Shown here: positions 1 through 8,240 of the stretch, one piece after another
How the letters are laid out: each line of letters starts with the position of its first letter
How positions within the stretch are numbered: position 1 is the stretch's first letter
From: an uncultured Lachnospiraceae bacterium
Lineage (GTDB): Bacteria > Bacillota > Clostridia > Lachnospirales > Lachnospiraceae
Direction: 5' to 3'
NCBI GenBank assembly: GCA_905236545.1
Contig: CAJOQO010000308.1
Span: 1-14,556, forward strand
DNA length: 14,556 nucleotides
The notes under the pieces: generated by a model
Told to the model about the DNA's origin: nothing
The model's database searches: none
The model's input: only the letters and a program-made list of their open reading frames with translations
Position numbers and translations under genes: made by a program

Positions 1-960
1 GCGATTATGACCATGTCAGGCTCGTGTACCTTCGGCCAGCTGGTCGCATTTGTCTCTTTCAACAGCATCCTTGCAACCCCCATCAACCGGATGGCTTCCT
101 CCATCCAGGGAATCTCGAACATGGGCGCAGCCCTGAAGAGGATCTTCCGTCTTCTGGATGAGGAGGAGCTTCTGGATGAGAGCGGAAAGGAGAAGGTGGA
201 GACAGAGAGCACCGGAGAAGTGGTCTTCGACCATGTCCGGTTCGGATATGATCCTTCCAGGCTTATCATCAGGGATTTCTCAGAGAATGTCAGGAGCGGC
301 CAGAAGATTGCCATTGTAGGGCCTACCGGAGCAGGAAAGACTACGCTGATTAATCTCCTGATGCGCTTTTATGAGATAAACGGGGGCAGGATCTGTGTGG
401 ACGGTGTCGATATCTCCTTGCTGACGCGGGAAGCGCTCAGGGAAAAGTTCAGCATGGTGCTTCAGGATCCGTGGGTTTTCGACGGAACCATCTGGGAGAA
501 TCTTACCTTCGGCACAAAGGATGCCGGGAAGGAGAAGGTGGAAAAAGCGGTTCGGGCAGTCGGGCTTGACTACTATCTCAACACGCTCCCCGAAGGGTAT
601 GAGACGAAGCTGGACAGCAGCATGGTTCTGTCTCAGGGTCAAAAGCAGCAGATCTGCATCGCCCGTGCGATGATCGCGGACCGGCCGATGGTGATTCTGG
701 ACGAAGCGACGAGCTCCATCGATACGCGTACGGAACAGAAGATCCAGCAGGCCATGGACCGGCTGATGGAGGGCAGGACCAGCTTTGTGATCGCACACCG
801 GCTTTCTACGATTAAAAACGCGGATACGATTCTGGTTCTGAAGGACGGCGATATCCTCGAGAGCGGAAACCATGAGGAGCTGCTGAAAAAGAAGGGCTTC
901 TACAGCGAGCTTTATTACAGCCAGTTCTACAGCCCGGCGGCGGCCGGGGCAGCCGGCTGA
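1..960 (+). CDS. ABC exporter half-transporter, ATP-binding/permease protein (5' truncated)
   Basis: This is the C-terminal part of a fused membrane-domain/ATPase ABC exporter. The reading frame is open from base 1, so the true start and most of the transmembrane domain lie outside the window. Counting from the Met at base 7, residues 1-40 are the last membrane helix and coupling region. The nucleotide-binding domain follows: Walker A GPTGAGKT (105-112), Q-loop Q153, signature LSQGQ (209-213, a common variant of LSGGQ), Walker B MVILDEA (228-234) and switch His264. All catalytic elements are intact, so the ATPase should work. The type resembles heterodimeric multidrug/peptide exporters of Firmicutes, so a partner half-transporter may lie just upstream. 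It ends 39 bases before the acyltransferase gene and probably shares its transcript, which suggests export of a product made by the downstream enzymes. The substrate cannot be told from sequence. Confidence 0.95.
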   Translation, partial: AIMTMSGSCTFGQLVAFVSFNSILATPINRMASSIQGISNMGAALKRIFRLLDEEELLDESGKEKVETESTGEVVFDHVRFGYDPSRLIIRDFSENVRSGQKIAIVGPTGAGKTTLINLLMRFYEINGGRICVDGVDISLLTREALREKFSMVLQDPWVFDGTIWENLTFGTKDAGKEKVEKAVRAVGLDYYLNTLPEGYETKLDSSMVLSQGQKQQICIARAMIADRPMVILDEATSSIDTRTEQKIQQAMDRLMEGRTSFVIAHRLSTIKNADTILVLKDGDILESGNHEELLKKKGFYSELYYSQFYSPAAAGAAG

Positions 961-999
961 AGGAAAGAGCTGCTGCAGATGAGAGACAGGAGACAGACT

Positions 1000-2307
1000 G
1001 TGAGCAGAGATCTGATTGCAATTCCGGCACTTGAAAAGAGTTTTCTTTATTCCTGCGGAGGGAAGAAAGGACTGGTCATCGGGATCGACGTTAGCCTTGA
1101 TGAGGCGGTGGACAGGAACCGGCTTACGGCAGCGGTCAGGAAGGCTCTGGCCGCAAAGCCTCATTTTCGTTCTGTCCCGGCGGTATCCGATCATCGTTTC
1201 TATTACCGGATCCGGGAGGGAGAGCCGGATATCCTGGAGGGAGTGAACCGGACCGTTTCTCTGGGCAGGGAGGAAAGCAGGGGGTTCCTGTTCCTGGTGT
1301 GCATGGAAGACAGACGGATCTCCTTCCGGGTTCACCATGCTCTGGCTGATGCGAGGGGATGGATCGATTTTGTCAGGACCGCACTGGCATTCTACTACGG
1401 GGAGGATGCAGATCCGGCTCTTGATGGAGGACTGGTACCCTTTGTGGAGAAGCACATCGATGAAAGCAGGCCTTTTGGAAAGTATAAGACCGGAAAATAC
1501 CCGGTTTTCACACCGCCCGAGGAACGGTTTCCCGTGGAGGAAAACCGATGCAGAGCCTTTCTTCTGACGCTGCCTTTATCCGGCCTGATGAAGGAGGTGA
1601 AACGCACGGAATCATCACCGGCAGTCCTGTTCAGCGCTCTGATCTCGGAAGCCTTCTGCAGAGTCTATGAGACCGGGGATCGCGTGGTGGTTGCCAACAC
1701 AGCTGTGGATGCGAGAAGGTTCTTTGGCGAGCGGGCGGAAAACAACGCTTCCCTGGGCGCGTGGATTCCCTATCATCCCAGGCTGCGGAAGATGAAACCT
1801 GACCTCCGTCCTTCCCTCCTCAGGGCGAGACTGATGCTTGAGATCCAGGAGGAAAACCTGGTGGAGGAGATGCGGGACGTTGCGTCTCTTTCCGACATGG
1901 TGGAAAATGCCCTGTCTTCCGTCTCTCTTTCCGGCCTTCTGGAGCTCACCGGAAAGGCGCAGGAGAATAATAACCGGGAGCGGCGTTTCCCCCTGACATA
2001 CCAGCTTGCCTATGCGGGGCATGTTTCTTTTACTCCGGTGGCGGAGGAGCATGTTCAAAAGCTGGTTTTCAGCTATCCGGCCTATGAAAATCAGTCGAAC
2101 TTTGATATCGTGGAGCATGGCGGAGTGATCACTGTCTCATATATGCAGAACTTTGAGGGGAACGGGATGATCAGCGAGTTTGCCCGGATGCTGCAGGAGC
2201 TGGTTCCGGAGACAGTGCTGGAGGATCTGGGGGAGAAGAGCATCGATTCGTTTGATCTTTCTGATTATCTTAAAACAAAGGAGGTTCCCTCAAAAATCGT
2301 CCGGTGA
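1000..2307 (+). CDS. condensation-domain/PapA-like acyltransferase
   Basis: Probable O- or N-acyltransferase of the chloramphenicol-acetyltransferase-fold superfamily (condensation domains, PapA5, alcohol acetyltransferases), about 435 residues, the usual length for a stand-alone member. The motif HHALADARGW matches HHxxxDG; counted from the GTG start, the catalytic second His is residue 113 and the Asp is 117. No membrane segment or carrier domain is seen. I place the start at GTG 1000 because AGGAG at 988-992 sits 7 bases ahead of it. An in-frame ATG at 979 would add seven residues, but its nearest purine-rich stretch is far away and weak. The gene follows the ABC exporter and precedes the STAS-ligase, so it could transfer an acyl group activated by that ligase. 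Acceptor and donor are unknown, and family assignment rests on the motif plus length. Confidence 0.8.
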   Translation: MSRDLIAIPALEKSFLYSCGGKKGLVIGIDVSLDEAVDRNRLTAAVRKALAAKPHFRSVPAVSDHRFYYRIREGEPDILEGVNRTVSLGREESRGFLFLVCMEDRRISFRVHHALADARGWIDFVRTALAFYYGEDADPALDGGLVPFVEKHIDESRPFGKYKTGKYPVFTPPEERFPVEENRCRAFLLTLPLSGLMKEVKRTESSPAVLFSALISEAFCRVYETGDRVVVANTAVDARRFFGERAENNASLGAWIPYHPRLRKMKPDLRPSLLRARLMLEIQEENLVEEMRDVASLSDMVENALSSVSLSGLLELTGKAQENNNRERRFPLTYQLAYAGHVSFTPVAEEHVQKLVFSYPAYENQSNFDIVEHGGVITVSYMQNFEGNGMISEFARMLQELVPETVLEDLGEKSIDSFDLSDYLKTKEVPSKIVR

Positions 2308-2378
2308 GGAAACTCCCCGTGCTGATTCTGTGAGAATTCATGGGGTGCTGAGCAGTTACATAATGGGAAAGAAATCAT

Positions 2379-4280
2379 ATGGAAATTAAAAAAAGGCTTG
2401 AGAACAATGGAAAAGTGATGCGGCTGGTGATCATCGGAAGACTGGAAACGACCACCAGAACTTTGCTCCACCAGGAGGTGGCTGAGCTGGATCCGGCATC
2501 GTATGAGACGATTCTGCTGGACGGAAGGGATATGGAGTATCTGACATCCTCCGGACTGCGCGAGGTTCTTTTTCTTGCCCAGAAGTGCCTTGACATCTGC
2601 CGGTTCAGGGTGATTAACCTCAATGAGATCTGTATGGCAATCTTCCATGCCGCGGGACTGGACAGCATCATATCAGTCTCAAAAGCGGAGAAGGAGATGA
2701 GTACCTACAGCGACCTTTCTTTCAAGGATCTTCTGGGGAAGAAAGCAGAAGCATTTCCGGATACGGTTGAGATTGAGTGCATGAACGCGTCCTTCACATG
2801 GTCCGAGATTGAAAAATGTGCGCAGATCATCGCATCGGACCTCAGCGGCCTGGGAGTCGGGAAGGGGAGCCATGTGGCAATCTACGGGGCCAATTCCATC
2901 AACTGGATCTTTACTTTTTTTGCGATCCAGAAGCTCGGCGGGATCGCGGTGCTCCTGAACCCCGGCCTGATGGCAGAAGAGATCGTTCAGCATTCCCAGC
3001 TGGGAGATATTGAATTTCTTTGCTATGGAGAAGGCCAGGTCTTTGATGATGCTGCTCTGTCCGTGCTTCAGGGCCAGGCCTCCAGGATCAGGAAGCTCTA
3101 TGACATTCGAAGCAGCAGGCAGTTTATGGACAGGCTTCCTGAATATGAGAATCTGCAGGGACTGTTCAAACAGACGGTAATGGCGGATGATCCGGCGGTC
3201 ATGATCTTCAGCTCCGGATCCACGGGCCGGCCCAAGGGGGTGCTTCTGTCAGCCTTCAATCTTCTCAATGCCGCTTATTATATGAACGCGGAAAGCCTCT
3301 TAACCACCGATCAGGACAGCATCTGCCTGATTCTGCCCCTCTTTCATATTTTCGGGCTGGTCGTCGGACTGCTGACAAACGCCGTGAACAATGCCCGGGT
3401 GATCCTGCCAAAGGACGCGCACTCCGGTACGATCATGGAATGCGTGGAACAGAATCATTGTACGATCCTGCACGCGGTTCCCACGCTGCTTCTGGCCATG
3501 GTCAATAATAAGGCCTTCGTTCCGGAGAAGGTGAAGAGCCTGCGGTGCACTGTGATCGCCGGAGCCTCCGCGACGGAAGCCCAGATCCGGCTGTTCCAGG
3601 AGAAGATGCCGAACAACGATTTCTTCACCGCCTACGGACTCAGCGAGCTTGCGCCCGCCACCATCACAAGGCCGCATGACAGCTTTTATCATCTCACGAA
3701 GACGGTGGGGAAAGCGGTGAAAAATGTGGAAGTGCGCATCTGTGACCGGGAGTCGCAGAAAGACTGCCCTGTCGGAGAGAGCGGTGAGGTGGTGCTTCGC
3801 GGTTTTAACCTGATGCTCTATTATTACAAGATGGATCTGAAGGATCAGTCTTTTGATCCGGAGGGCTGGCTCAAGACCGGGGACATGGGATATCTGGATG
3901 ATGATGGATATCTGCATCTGACGGGGAGGTTCAAGGATGTCATCATCCGTGGCGGAGAGAATATCATTCCCTCGGAGATCGCGGGTCTGATCACGGAATT
4001 TCCGGCAGTCGAGGACTGCATGGTTGTCGGTGCGCCAAGTGATTTCTACGGGGAGGAGGTCGCTGCATGCCTGAAGCTCAGGAAGGACATGCCTTATCAT
4101 GAGGATGACCTGCGAAGCTTTGTGCAGTCAAGGCTTGCCAGATTCAAGGTCCCTTCTTATTTCTTTGTATATGAGGATTTCCCGCATCTTCCGAATGGGA
4201 AGGTCGACATGGTCAATCTCCGGAATGACGTTCACCAGAAGGTGAACGGGATGATGATGGAGGGAGGTTACAGGAGATGA
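2379..4280 (+). CDS. STAS domain fused to an adenylate-forming acyl-CoA ligase
   Basis: 633-residue fusion. Residues about 6-105 look like a STAS (anti-sigma-factor antagonist) domain: GRLETTT near 20-26, a hydrophobic strand with DGRDMEYL (48-55), then TSSGL (56-60), where Ser57 aligns with the phosphorylated serine of SpoIIAA. Residues about 113-633 form a complete class I adenylating enzyme: P-loop SSGSTGRPKG (278-287), YGLSE (419-423), TGD (500-502), GRFKD (516-520), GGENIIPSEI (525-534) and the A10 lysine Lys608 in PNGKVD. The GENIIP-type hinge fits fatty/aryl acyl-CoA ligases better than NRPS adenylation domains. It probably activates a carboxylic acid as acyl-AMP and passes it to CoA or a carrier; the acid is unknown. 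The ATG lies 5-8 bases after a GGGAAAG purine run. No frameshift separates the two domains. The STAS part may regulate, anchor or recruit a partner. Confidence 0.9.
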   Translation: MEIKKRLENNGKVMRLVIIGRLETTTRTLLHQEVAELDPASYETILLDGRDMEYLTSSGLREVLFLAQKCLDICRFRVINLNEICMAIFHAAGLDSIISVSKAEKEMSTYSDLSFKDLLGKKAEAFPDTVEIECMNASFTWSEIEKCAQIIASDLSGLGVGKGSHVAIYGANSINWIFTFFAIQKLGGIAVLLNPGLMAEEIVQHSQLGDIEFLCYGEGQVFDDAALSVLQGQASRIRKLYDIRSSRQFMDRLPEYENLQGLFKQTVMADDPAVMIFSSGSTGRPKGVLLSAFNLLNAAYYMNAESLLTTDQDSICLILPLFHIFGLVVGLLTNAVNNARVILPKDAHSGTIMECVEQNHCTILHAVPTLLLAMVNNKAFVPEKVKSLRCTVIAGASATEAQIRLFQEKMPNNDFFTAYGLSELAPATITRPHDSFYHLTKTVGKAVKNVEVRICDRESQKDCPVGESGEVVLRGFNLMLYYYKMDLKDQSFDPEGWLKTGDMGYLDDDGYLHLTGRFKDVIIRGGENIIPSEIAGLITEFPAVEDCMVVGAPSDFYGEEVAACLKLRKDMPYHEDDLRSFVQSRLARFKVPSYFFVYEDFPHLPNGKVDMVNLRNDVHQKVNGMMMEGGYRR

Positions 4281-5584
4281 GAAGATGCGGATATTCCGAC
4301 AAGATGTTCTATTACAACGGTTCCGGAGAGGAAACCTACAGCATGCGGCTGCGCTACGGGCTCTCGTTCCCCCTGACGCGGGAGATGCTCGAAAATGCGG
4401 TCAGAAAGACCTTTGCGCTTTTTCCGGACTACAGAGTCCGGCCGGTGATCTGTGATGGAAAAATCTTTTACGAGGAGAATCCGCTTCCCGTTCCTGTGTT
4501 CTGGAATGAGTCCGGAGACGCCGGTCACAATTATGGTTCCGATGAAGTAAATGGTTACCTGTTTGTGATAAGCGGGGATGAGCATACGCTGACCTTCAGC
4601 CAGTATCATGGACTTACGGACTTTGCGGGGTATTGGAGCATACTCCACACCCTGATGAAGAATCTGATGGAGGAGGCAGGCGCAGGCCGCAGGGTTTCCG
4701 ATCCTCTTGCCAGGGCGGACAGCTTACCCTACGATTCTCTGGATCTGTGTGAGCGGGAGGATCCCTACAGCAAGTATGCGGATGAGAACGCAGTGATTCC
4801 CTGGAGCTATCATTCCAGAGGAGCTCTGGCGATTCCGGCCAGAGGGGAACCCCGGGAGCGTTTCTTTGATCTGATCGTTCCGGAGCAGGACTTTCTCGCG
4901 AAGACCCATGAATACGGCACAAGCTTTGTCCCCCTCCTGACCATGGTGTTTTCCTGGGCGGCCAATGATGTGTACGGAATCGGAGACACGCCGGTCGTGG
5001 TTAAGGTTCCGGTGAATCTCAGGAATCTGTTTCACAGCGGCACTACGGTCAACTTTTCCGACAGCGCCGTCCTGGAATATCCGAGGGAATACCTGTCATT
5101 GCCCGGAACCGGGCAGGGAAAAGCCCTGAGAGAGATGCTGGACAGGCAGCTGACCCCCGGTAATTTTGAACGTGTCATGGCGGCGAAGATCCGGACCATA
5201 GAAGCCTATGAAAAGAGCGGGCGGCCGATCGAAGAGATCAGCCGATCGATCAGGGGAAGCTCCTCCACAGGCTCCAGGCCGGTGACACTGGGCCTGACCT
5301 ATATCGGAAAGCTTACTTTTCCGGATCCTTACCGGAACTACATTACAGACATTGTCTCCACCGCTTACACGCCGACAGACAGGATCTTTGCCCTTGTTAT
5401 GGCATATGGCGGAAGACTGAAGATCCGGGTTCAGGCAAAGTACGAGCAGGAGGACTATATCGGCGCTCTGGCGGCAGAGATGGAAAAGCTGGGGTTGAAG
5501 GTACAGCTCTCGGAAGCGGCCATAGGCCCAAGAGATTATATGGACATACAGAGTCTGAAGAAGCTGCCCGCTGCACTCGTGTAA
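4277..5584 (+). CDS. second condensation-like acyltransferase, diverged active site
   Basis: 435-residue protein, similar in length and layout to the acyltransferase at 1000-2307 but clearly diverged from it. In place of HHxxxDG it has YHGLTDFAG, so the first His is replaced by Tyr110 while the normally catalytic His (His111) and the Asp (Asp115) remain. It could be an active acyltransferase with altered specificity or a non-catalytic partner of the first enzyme. Later segments, with hydrophobic strands separated by polar loops, fit the second half of the same fold. No signal peptide or membrane helix is seen. Its ATG overlaps the stop codon of the STAS-ligase (ATGA, 4277-4280) and GGAGG at 4260-4264 lies ahead, so the two are translationally coupled and probably work at fixed stoichiometry. 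No terminator hairpin is obvious after it. Family call is by fold-level motif only. Confidence 0.72.
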   Translation: MRRCGYSDKMFYYNGSGEETYSMRLRYGLSFPLTREMLENAVRKTFALFPDYRVRPVICDGKIFYEENPLPVPVFWNESGDAGHNYGSDEVNGYLFVISGDEHTLTFSQYHGLTDFAGYWSILHTLMKNLMEEAGAGRRVSDPLARADSLPYDSLDLCEREDPYSKYADENAVIPWSYHSRGALAIPARGEPRERFFDLIVPEQDFLAKTHEYGTSFVPLLTMVFSWAANDVYGIGDTPVVVKVPVNLRNLFHSGTTVNFSDSAVLEYPREYLSLPGTGQGKALREMLDRQLTPGNFERVMAAKIRTIEAYEKSGRPIEEISRSIRGSSSTGSRPVTLGLTYIGKLTFPDPYRNYITDIVSTAYTPTDRIFALVMAYGGRLKIRVQAKYEQEDYIGALAAEMEKLGLKVQLSEAAIGPRDYMDIQSLKKLPAALV

Positions 5585-5738
5585 CTTTTTCTCATCTATA
5601 AATGTATGTTTTTCTGTTGTTTATATCTGGCCGCACGGACGTCAGCCTGTATGGCGATTCTGTCAGTGCTTCCCCGGAAGCGCTACACTGTTCCGGCTGG
5701 CGGCGGACACTGGATCTGGAAAGAGGGGCAACAGTTCG

Positions 5739-6566
5739 ATGGCGGATCGAAAAGCGATATTTCTGGATATCGACGGAACACTTACACTGCCCGGGGAAAA
5801 TGAACCCCCAAAGAGCGCCCGGAGGGCGGTGCTGCGGGCGAGAGAAAAGGGACATCAGGTTTTTCTGTGCACAGGCAGAAGCATGGAGATGACCAGGCCG
5901 CTCCTTGCGTATGGATTTGACGGGGTGATTGCCAGCGCGGGCGGGATTGTGTCCGCGGGCGGACGGGAGCTGTTTGACTGTCCGGTCAGGGCGGATCAGC
6001 TGACGGTCCTGCTGGAGGTACTGGAGAGGAATGGAATCTTCAGGATCCTGGAGGGGAAGGATAGGGTATTCGGCGACCGGAAACTCCATGTCTGCCTCCC
6101 GGACCGCGCGGACAACAGCGAGATGGAGCGCTGGATCCGGGCGATGTCGGAGAAAATGGGGGTCCGGCCCATGGAAGATTATGACGGAAGCCCGGTTTAC
6201 AAGGTCGTTTTTTTCTATCAGGAGGAGGAGCAGCTGAGAGAGCCGAGGCTTCTTTTGGAGAAAGACTTTGAATTCTGCCTGCAGGCAGTGAAGCAGAGCG
6301 CAAAGTGGCTGAATGGAGAACTGATCAGCCGGAGTTTCAGCAAGGGAATGGCAGTACGGATCATCTGTGACAATCTGGGAATTCCCCTGGAGGATACCGT
6401 CGGCTTTGGCGACAGCATGAATGATCTTTCCATGCTCGAGGCTGTCGGAACCTCCGTCTGTATGGGAAACGGGCAGGAGGACCTGAAGGAGAAGTGCGGC
6501 CTTGTCTGCCCGGGGGTCAGCGAAGACGGCCTGGAGAAAGCTTTTCTGGAGCTTGGGCTGATCTGA
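5739..6566 (+). CDS. Cof-type HAD-superfamily phosphatase
   Basis: 275-residue soluble hydrolase of the HAD superfamily, Cof/YidA subgroup, which typically dephosphorylates sugar phosphates, nucleotides or cofactor precursors. All four HAD motifs are present: motif I DIDGT with nucleophile Asp10 and acid/base Asp12, motif II in CTGRS (Thr45), motif III Lys202 in SFSKG, and motif IV GDSMND (224-229). The region between motifs II and III (about 80-190) is the C2-type cap, and total length is normal for the family. The start follows a GAAAGAGGGG purine run about ten bases upstream. It is separated by 154 bases from the acyltransferase cluster, so membership in that pathway is uncertain; it may be an unrelated housekeeping enzyme. 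The substrate cannot be predicted. Confidence 0.93.
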   Translation: MADRKAIFLDIDGTLTLPGENEPPKSARRAVLRAREKGHQVFLCTGRSMEMTRPLLAYGFDGVIASAGGIVSAGGRELFDCPVRADQLTVLLEVLERNGIFRILEGKDRVFGDRKLHVCLPDRADNSEMERWIRAMSEKMGVRPMEDYDGSPVYKVVFFYQEEEQLREPRLLLEKDFEFCLQAVKQSAKWLNGELISRSFSKGMAVRIICDNLGIPLEDTVGFGDSMNDLSMLEAVGTSVCMGNGQEDLKEKCGLVCPGVSEDGLEKAFLELGLI

Positions 6567-6631
6567 ATCAGATTCACCTGTCCCTGTAACGAAGGAAACA
6601 CTGATTCGAGAAGCACTGTAATCTGAGATAC

Positions 6632-7813
6632 ATGAGAAGAAGGATCAGAAAGATTGCATCGGGAATCCTGGAAAGGAATATGAGAGCGCATGCATCCAGC
6701 ACGGCGTTCTTCTTCTTCATGTCCCTGATCCCCCTGCTGATCCTGCTTTCCTCCATCGTCCCGCTGTTTGGAATCACTGCGGATGATGTGATCCGCTTTT
6801 TCCGGGAGATTCTGCCGCGTGACAGCGGCGGTATGGTGAAGGAGATTATCCAGGAGGCTTTCGATCATTCCGGACTTGCCTTTTCGCTCTCAGCCCTGAT
6901 CCTTCTGTGGACCGCTTCCCGGGGAGTCGCGGCACTCACATCCGGCCTCAATATGATGTACGATGAGAAGGAGTCACGGCAGATCGCGGTGCGGACCATG
7001 CTTTCCTTCGTGTATACAATGATGCTGATGGCATTCATCTGCGCCGCAATCTATCTGATTTTCAGCGGCCGGCTGCGCCAGTTTCTGAGGAGTGTATTTC
7101 CTCAGATCAGCATCCAGAACAGTGCGGCGACCTTCCTGGAATTCCAGATCCTGCTTCTGACCGGATGTTTTTTATTCTGCCTTGTCTATAAATTCCTTCC
7201 GTCGGGAAAGCGGGCGCTTTACCGGCAGTTTCCCGGTGCTTTTCTCGCGTCTACGGGATGGGTGCTTTTTTCCATGGGCTTCCGCATGTATGTCGGGGTT
7301 TTCAACAGCTTTACACGTCTGTACGGAAGCCTGGCAACCGTGATTGTTCTTTTATTCTGGTTTTACTGGATCTTCTCGATCCTGCTTGCGGGCGGTTATG
7401 TCAATGCGCACCTTGGAGACATTATTCCGGGCCGTTTTTTCCGGTTTTACTATGATAGTAAGAGGCGGAGCCTGCTCGTTACCGGCCTGTTTCTGTTCGG
7501 CTTTATTGCGTACCTGTCTGACTGTTATCTGAACTGGCGCATCTATGTGTCATTTGAGGTCAGGATCAACCTGTTGTTTCTTCGGATCGGAGGACTGGCT
7601 GCATGGATGGCGGCGCTGGTGATCTCCATGAAGGAGATGGAAAGGCCGTTTTCCGCGAAAACACTGGTTCCTCTGATCCTGCTGGTGATCGGGGACTTTG
7701 CATTGATGAGACGTTCCGTGATCCCGAACCTGTTTGTGTATCTACTTGTGTTTACATTCTGGAACATCGCGATCATGTTTGTATGCGCACGGATGATGTT
7801 TCGGAATGAATGA
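6632..7813 (+). CDS. YihY/BrkB-family integral membrane protein with long C-terminal extension
   Basis: 393-residue polytopic membrane protein. Residues 1-265 match the YihY/virulence-factor BrkB family (once misnamed ribonuclease BN): a basic N-terminus, a first hydrophobic helix (22-46) in STAFFFFMSLIPLL, a helix with the family-type LLWTASRGVAAL stretch (91-102), further helices near 123-146, 170-188, 203-224 and 233-256, and the YVNAHLGD stretch. The family's function is not settled. Residues 266-393 form an extra segment with about four more hydrophobic stretches (280-297, 313-333, 344-360, 364-388); most family members stop near 280-300 residues. The ribosome binding site is weak (GAGATAC just before the ATG), so the start is less certain; an in-frame Met17 exists. 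It lies 65 bases after the HAD phosphatase and may be cotranscribed. Confidence 0.88.
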   Translation: MRRRIRKIASGILERNMRAHASSTAFFFFMSLIPLLILLSSIVPLFGITADDVIRFFREILPRDSGGMVKEIIQEAFDHSGLAFSLSALILLWTASRGVAALTSGLNMMYDEKESRQIAVRTMLSFVYTMMLMAFICAAIYLIFSGRLRQFLRSVFPQISIQNSAATFLEFQILLLTGCFLFCLVYKFLPSGKRALYRQFPGAFLASTGWVLFSMGFRMYVGVFNSFTRLYGSLATVIVLLFWFYWIFSILLAGGYVNAHLGDIIPGRFFRFYYDSKRRSLLVTGLFLFGFIAYLSDCYLNWRIYVSFEVRINLLFLRIGGLAAWMAALVISMKEMERPFSAKTLVPLILLVIGDFALMRRSVIPNLFVYLLVFTFWNIAIMFVCARMMFRNE

Positions 7814-7919
7814 ACGCCTGAGCGTCGTTTCAGGCTGCGATCATACAGCCGTACATGCTGCAGCTTATGTGTTTTGCAGGATATGTTTTTGTGTTGCAAC
7901 GAGCAGAAAGGAAACGTGT

Positions 7920-8144
7920 ATGAATCTCTTGGAACTGTTTGCATTTTGCAGGGAAAACAATGTCGGTCTCAATGTCAGATGTCACAGGAAGGAATATGAC
8001 ACGGAATACTATCTCCGGCTCCGGCGTGGGGATGAGGCCGTTGATCAGGTATTCAGCGAAAGCACACTGGAGCTTTTGAAGGATCCGGATGAAATGGTGA
8101 GCAGCATGGTCGAAGAACTGTTAAATGAGCTGAACAGCAGATGA
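7920..8144 (+). CDS. small acidic hypothetical protein
   Basis: 74-residue soluble protein of unknown function; I do not recognise a family. It is acidic overall, with a predicted N-terminal helix (MNLLELFAFCREN), a central region likely to form strands with basic residues (NVRCHRKEYDTEYYLRLRRG) and an acidic C-terminal helix (PDEMVSSMVEELLNEL). I chose ATG 7920 because AAAGGAAA lies about seven bases upstream. An in-frame ATG at 7806 overlapping the membrane-protein stop codon would add 38 residues, but it lacks a clear ribosome binding site and the added sequence is Cys-rich and gene-unlike. A strong intrinsic terminator follows 17 bases after the stop, supporting this as the last gene of its transcript. 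Confidence 0.65.
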   Translation: MNLLELFAFCRENNVGLNVRCHRKEYDTEYYLRLRRGDEAVDQVFSESTLELLKDPDEMVSSMVEELLNELNSR

Positions 8145-8160
8145 AAGACAGAACAGAAGT

Positions 8161-8197
8161 GCCCCGCCTCTTCGGGCGGGGCAGACTGTTTTTGTTT
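8161..8197 (+). terminator. Rho-independent terminator
   Basis: A perfect 8-base GC stem (GCCCCGCC / GGCGGGGC) with a six-base TCTTCG loop occupies 8161-8182. A T-rich tract (TTTTTGTTTT) follows at 8188-8197. It sits 17 bases past the stop of the 74-residue protein gene and ends + strand transcription before the convergent gene. The minus-strand side lacks a good T-tract, so it probably acts mainly in one direction. Confidence 0.9.
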
Positions 8198-8240
8198 TCC
8201 GCGGACGGGAACAGGCTGCCGCGGACAGCTCCGGGCGGTT

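Noticed and set aside
280..1455. Long minus-strand open frame of 391 codons
   Set aside because: It lies opposite the ABC transporter and first acyltransferase, both with clear motifs, has no family signature, and spans their gene boundary. It is an antisense shadow of GC-rich coding sequence.
3300..4100. Minus-strand open frame of 266 codons
   Set aside because: It lies wholly opposite the ligase domain with its conserved motifs; the protein is rich in His, Arg and Gln with no recognisable fold.
5602..5892. + strand open frames starting in the gap after the second acyltransferase
   Set aside because: They run into the HAD phosphatase in another frame and have no ribosome binding site or family resemblance. 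The gap 5585-5738 shows only an AT-rich start and no convincing promoter or terminator.
6564..6576. TGAATC-A-GATTCA inverted repeat at the HAD phosphatase stop
   Set aside because: The one-base loop and lack of a T-run make it a poor terminator; probably chance.
7815..7852. Inverted repeats GCCTGA/TCAGGC and GGCTG/CAGCC after the membrane protein gene
   Set aside because: Short overlapping stems without a T-run; neither is a convincing terminator or riboswitch.
8198..8240. Repeated CCGCGG that could form a hairpin after the minus-strand gene
   Set aside because: Only a six-base stem and no T-run on the minus strand, so not called a terminator.
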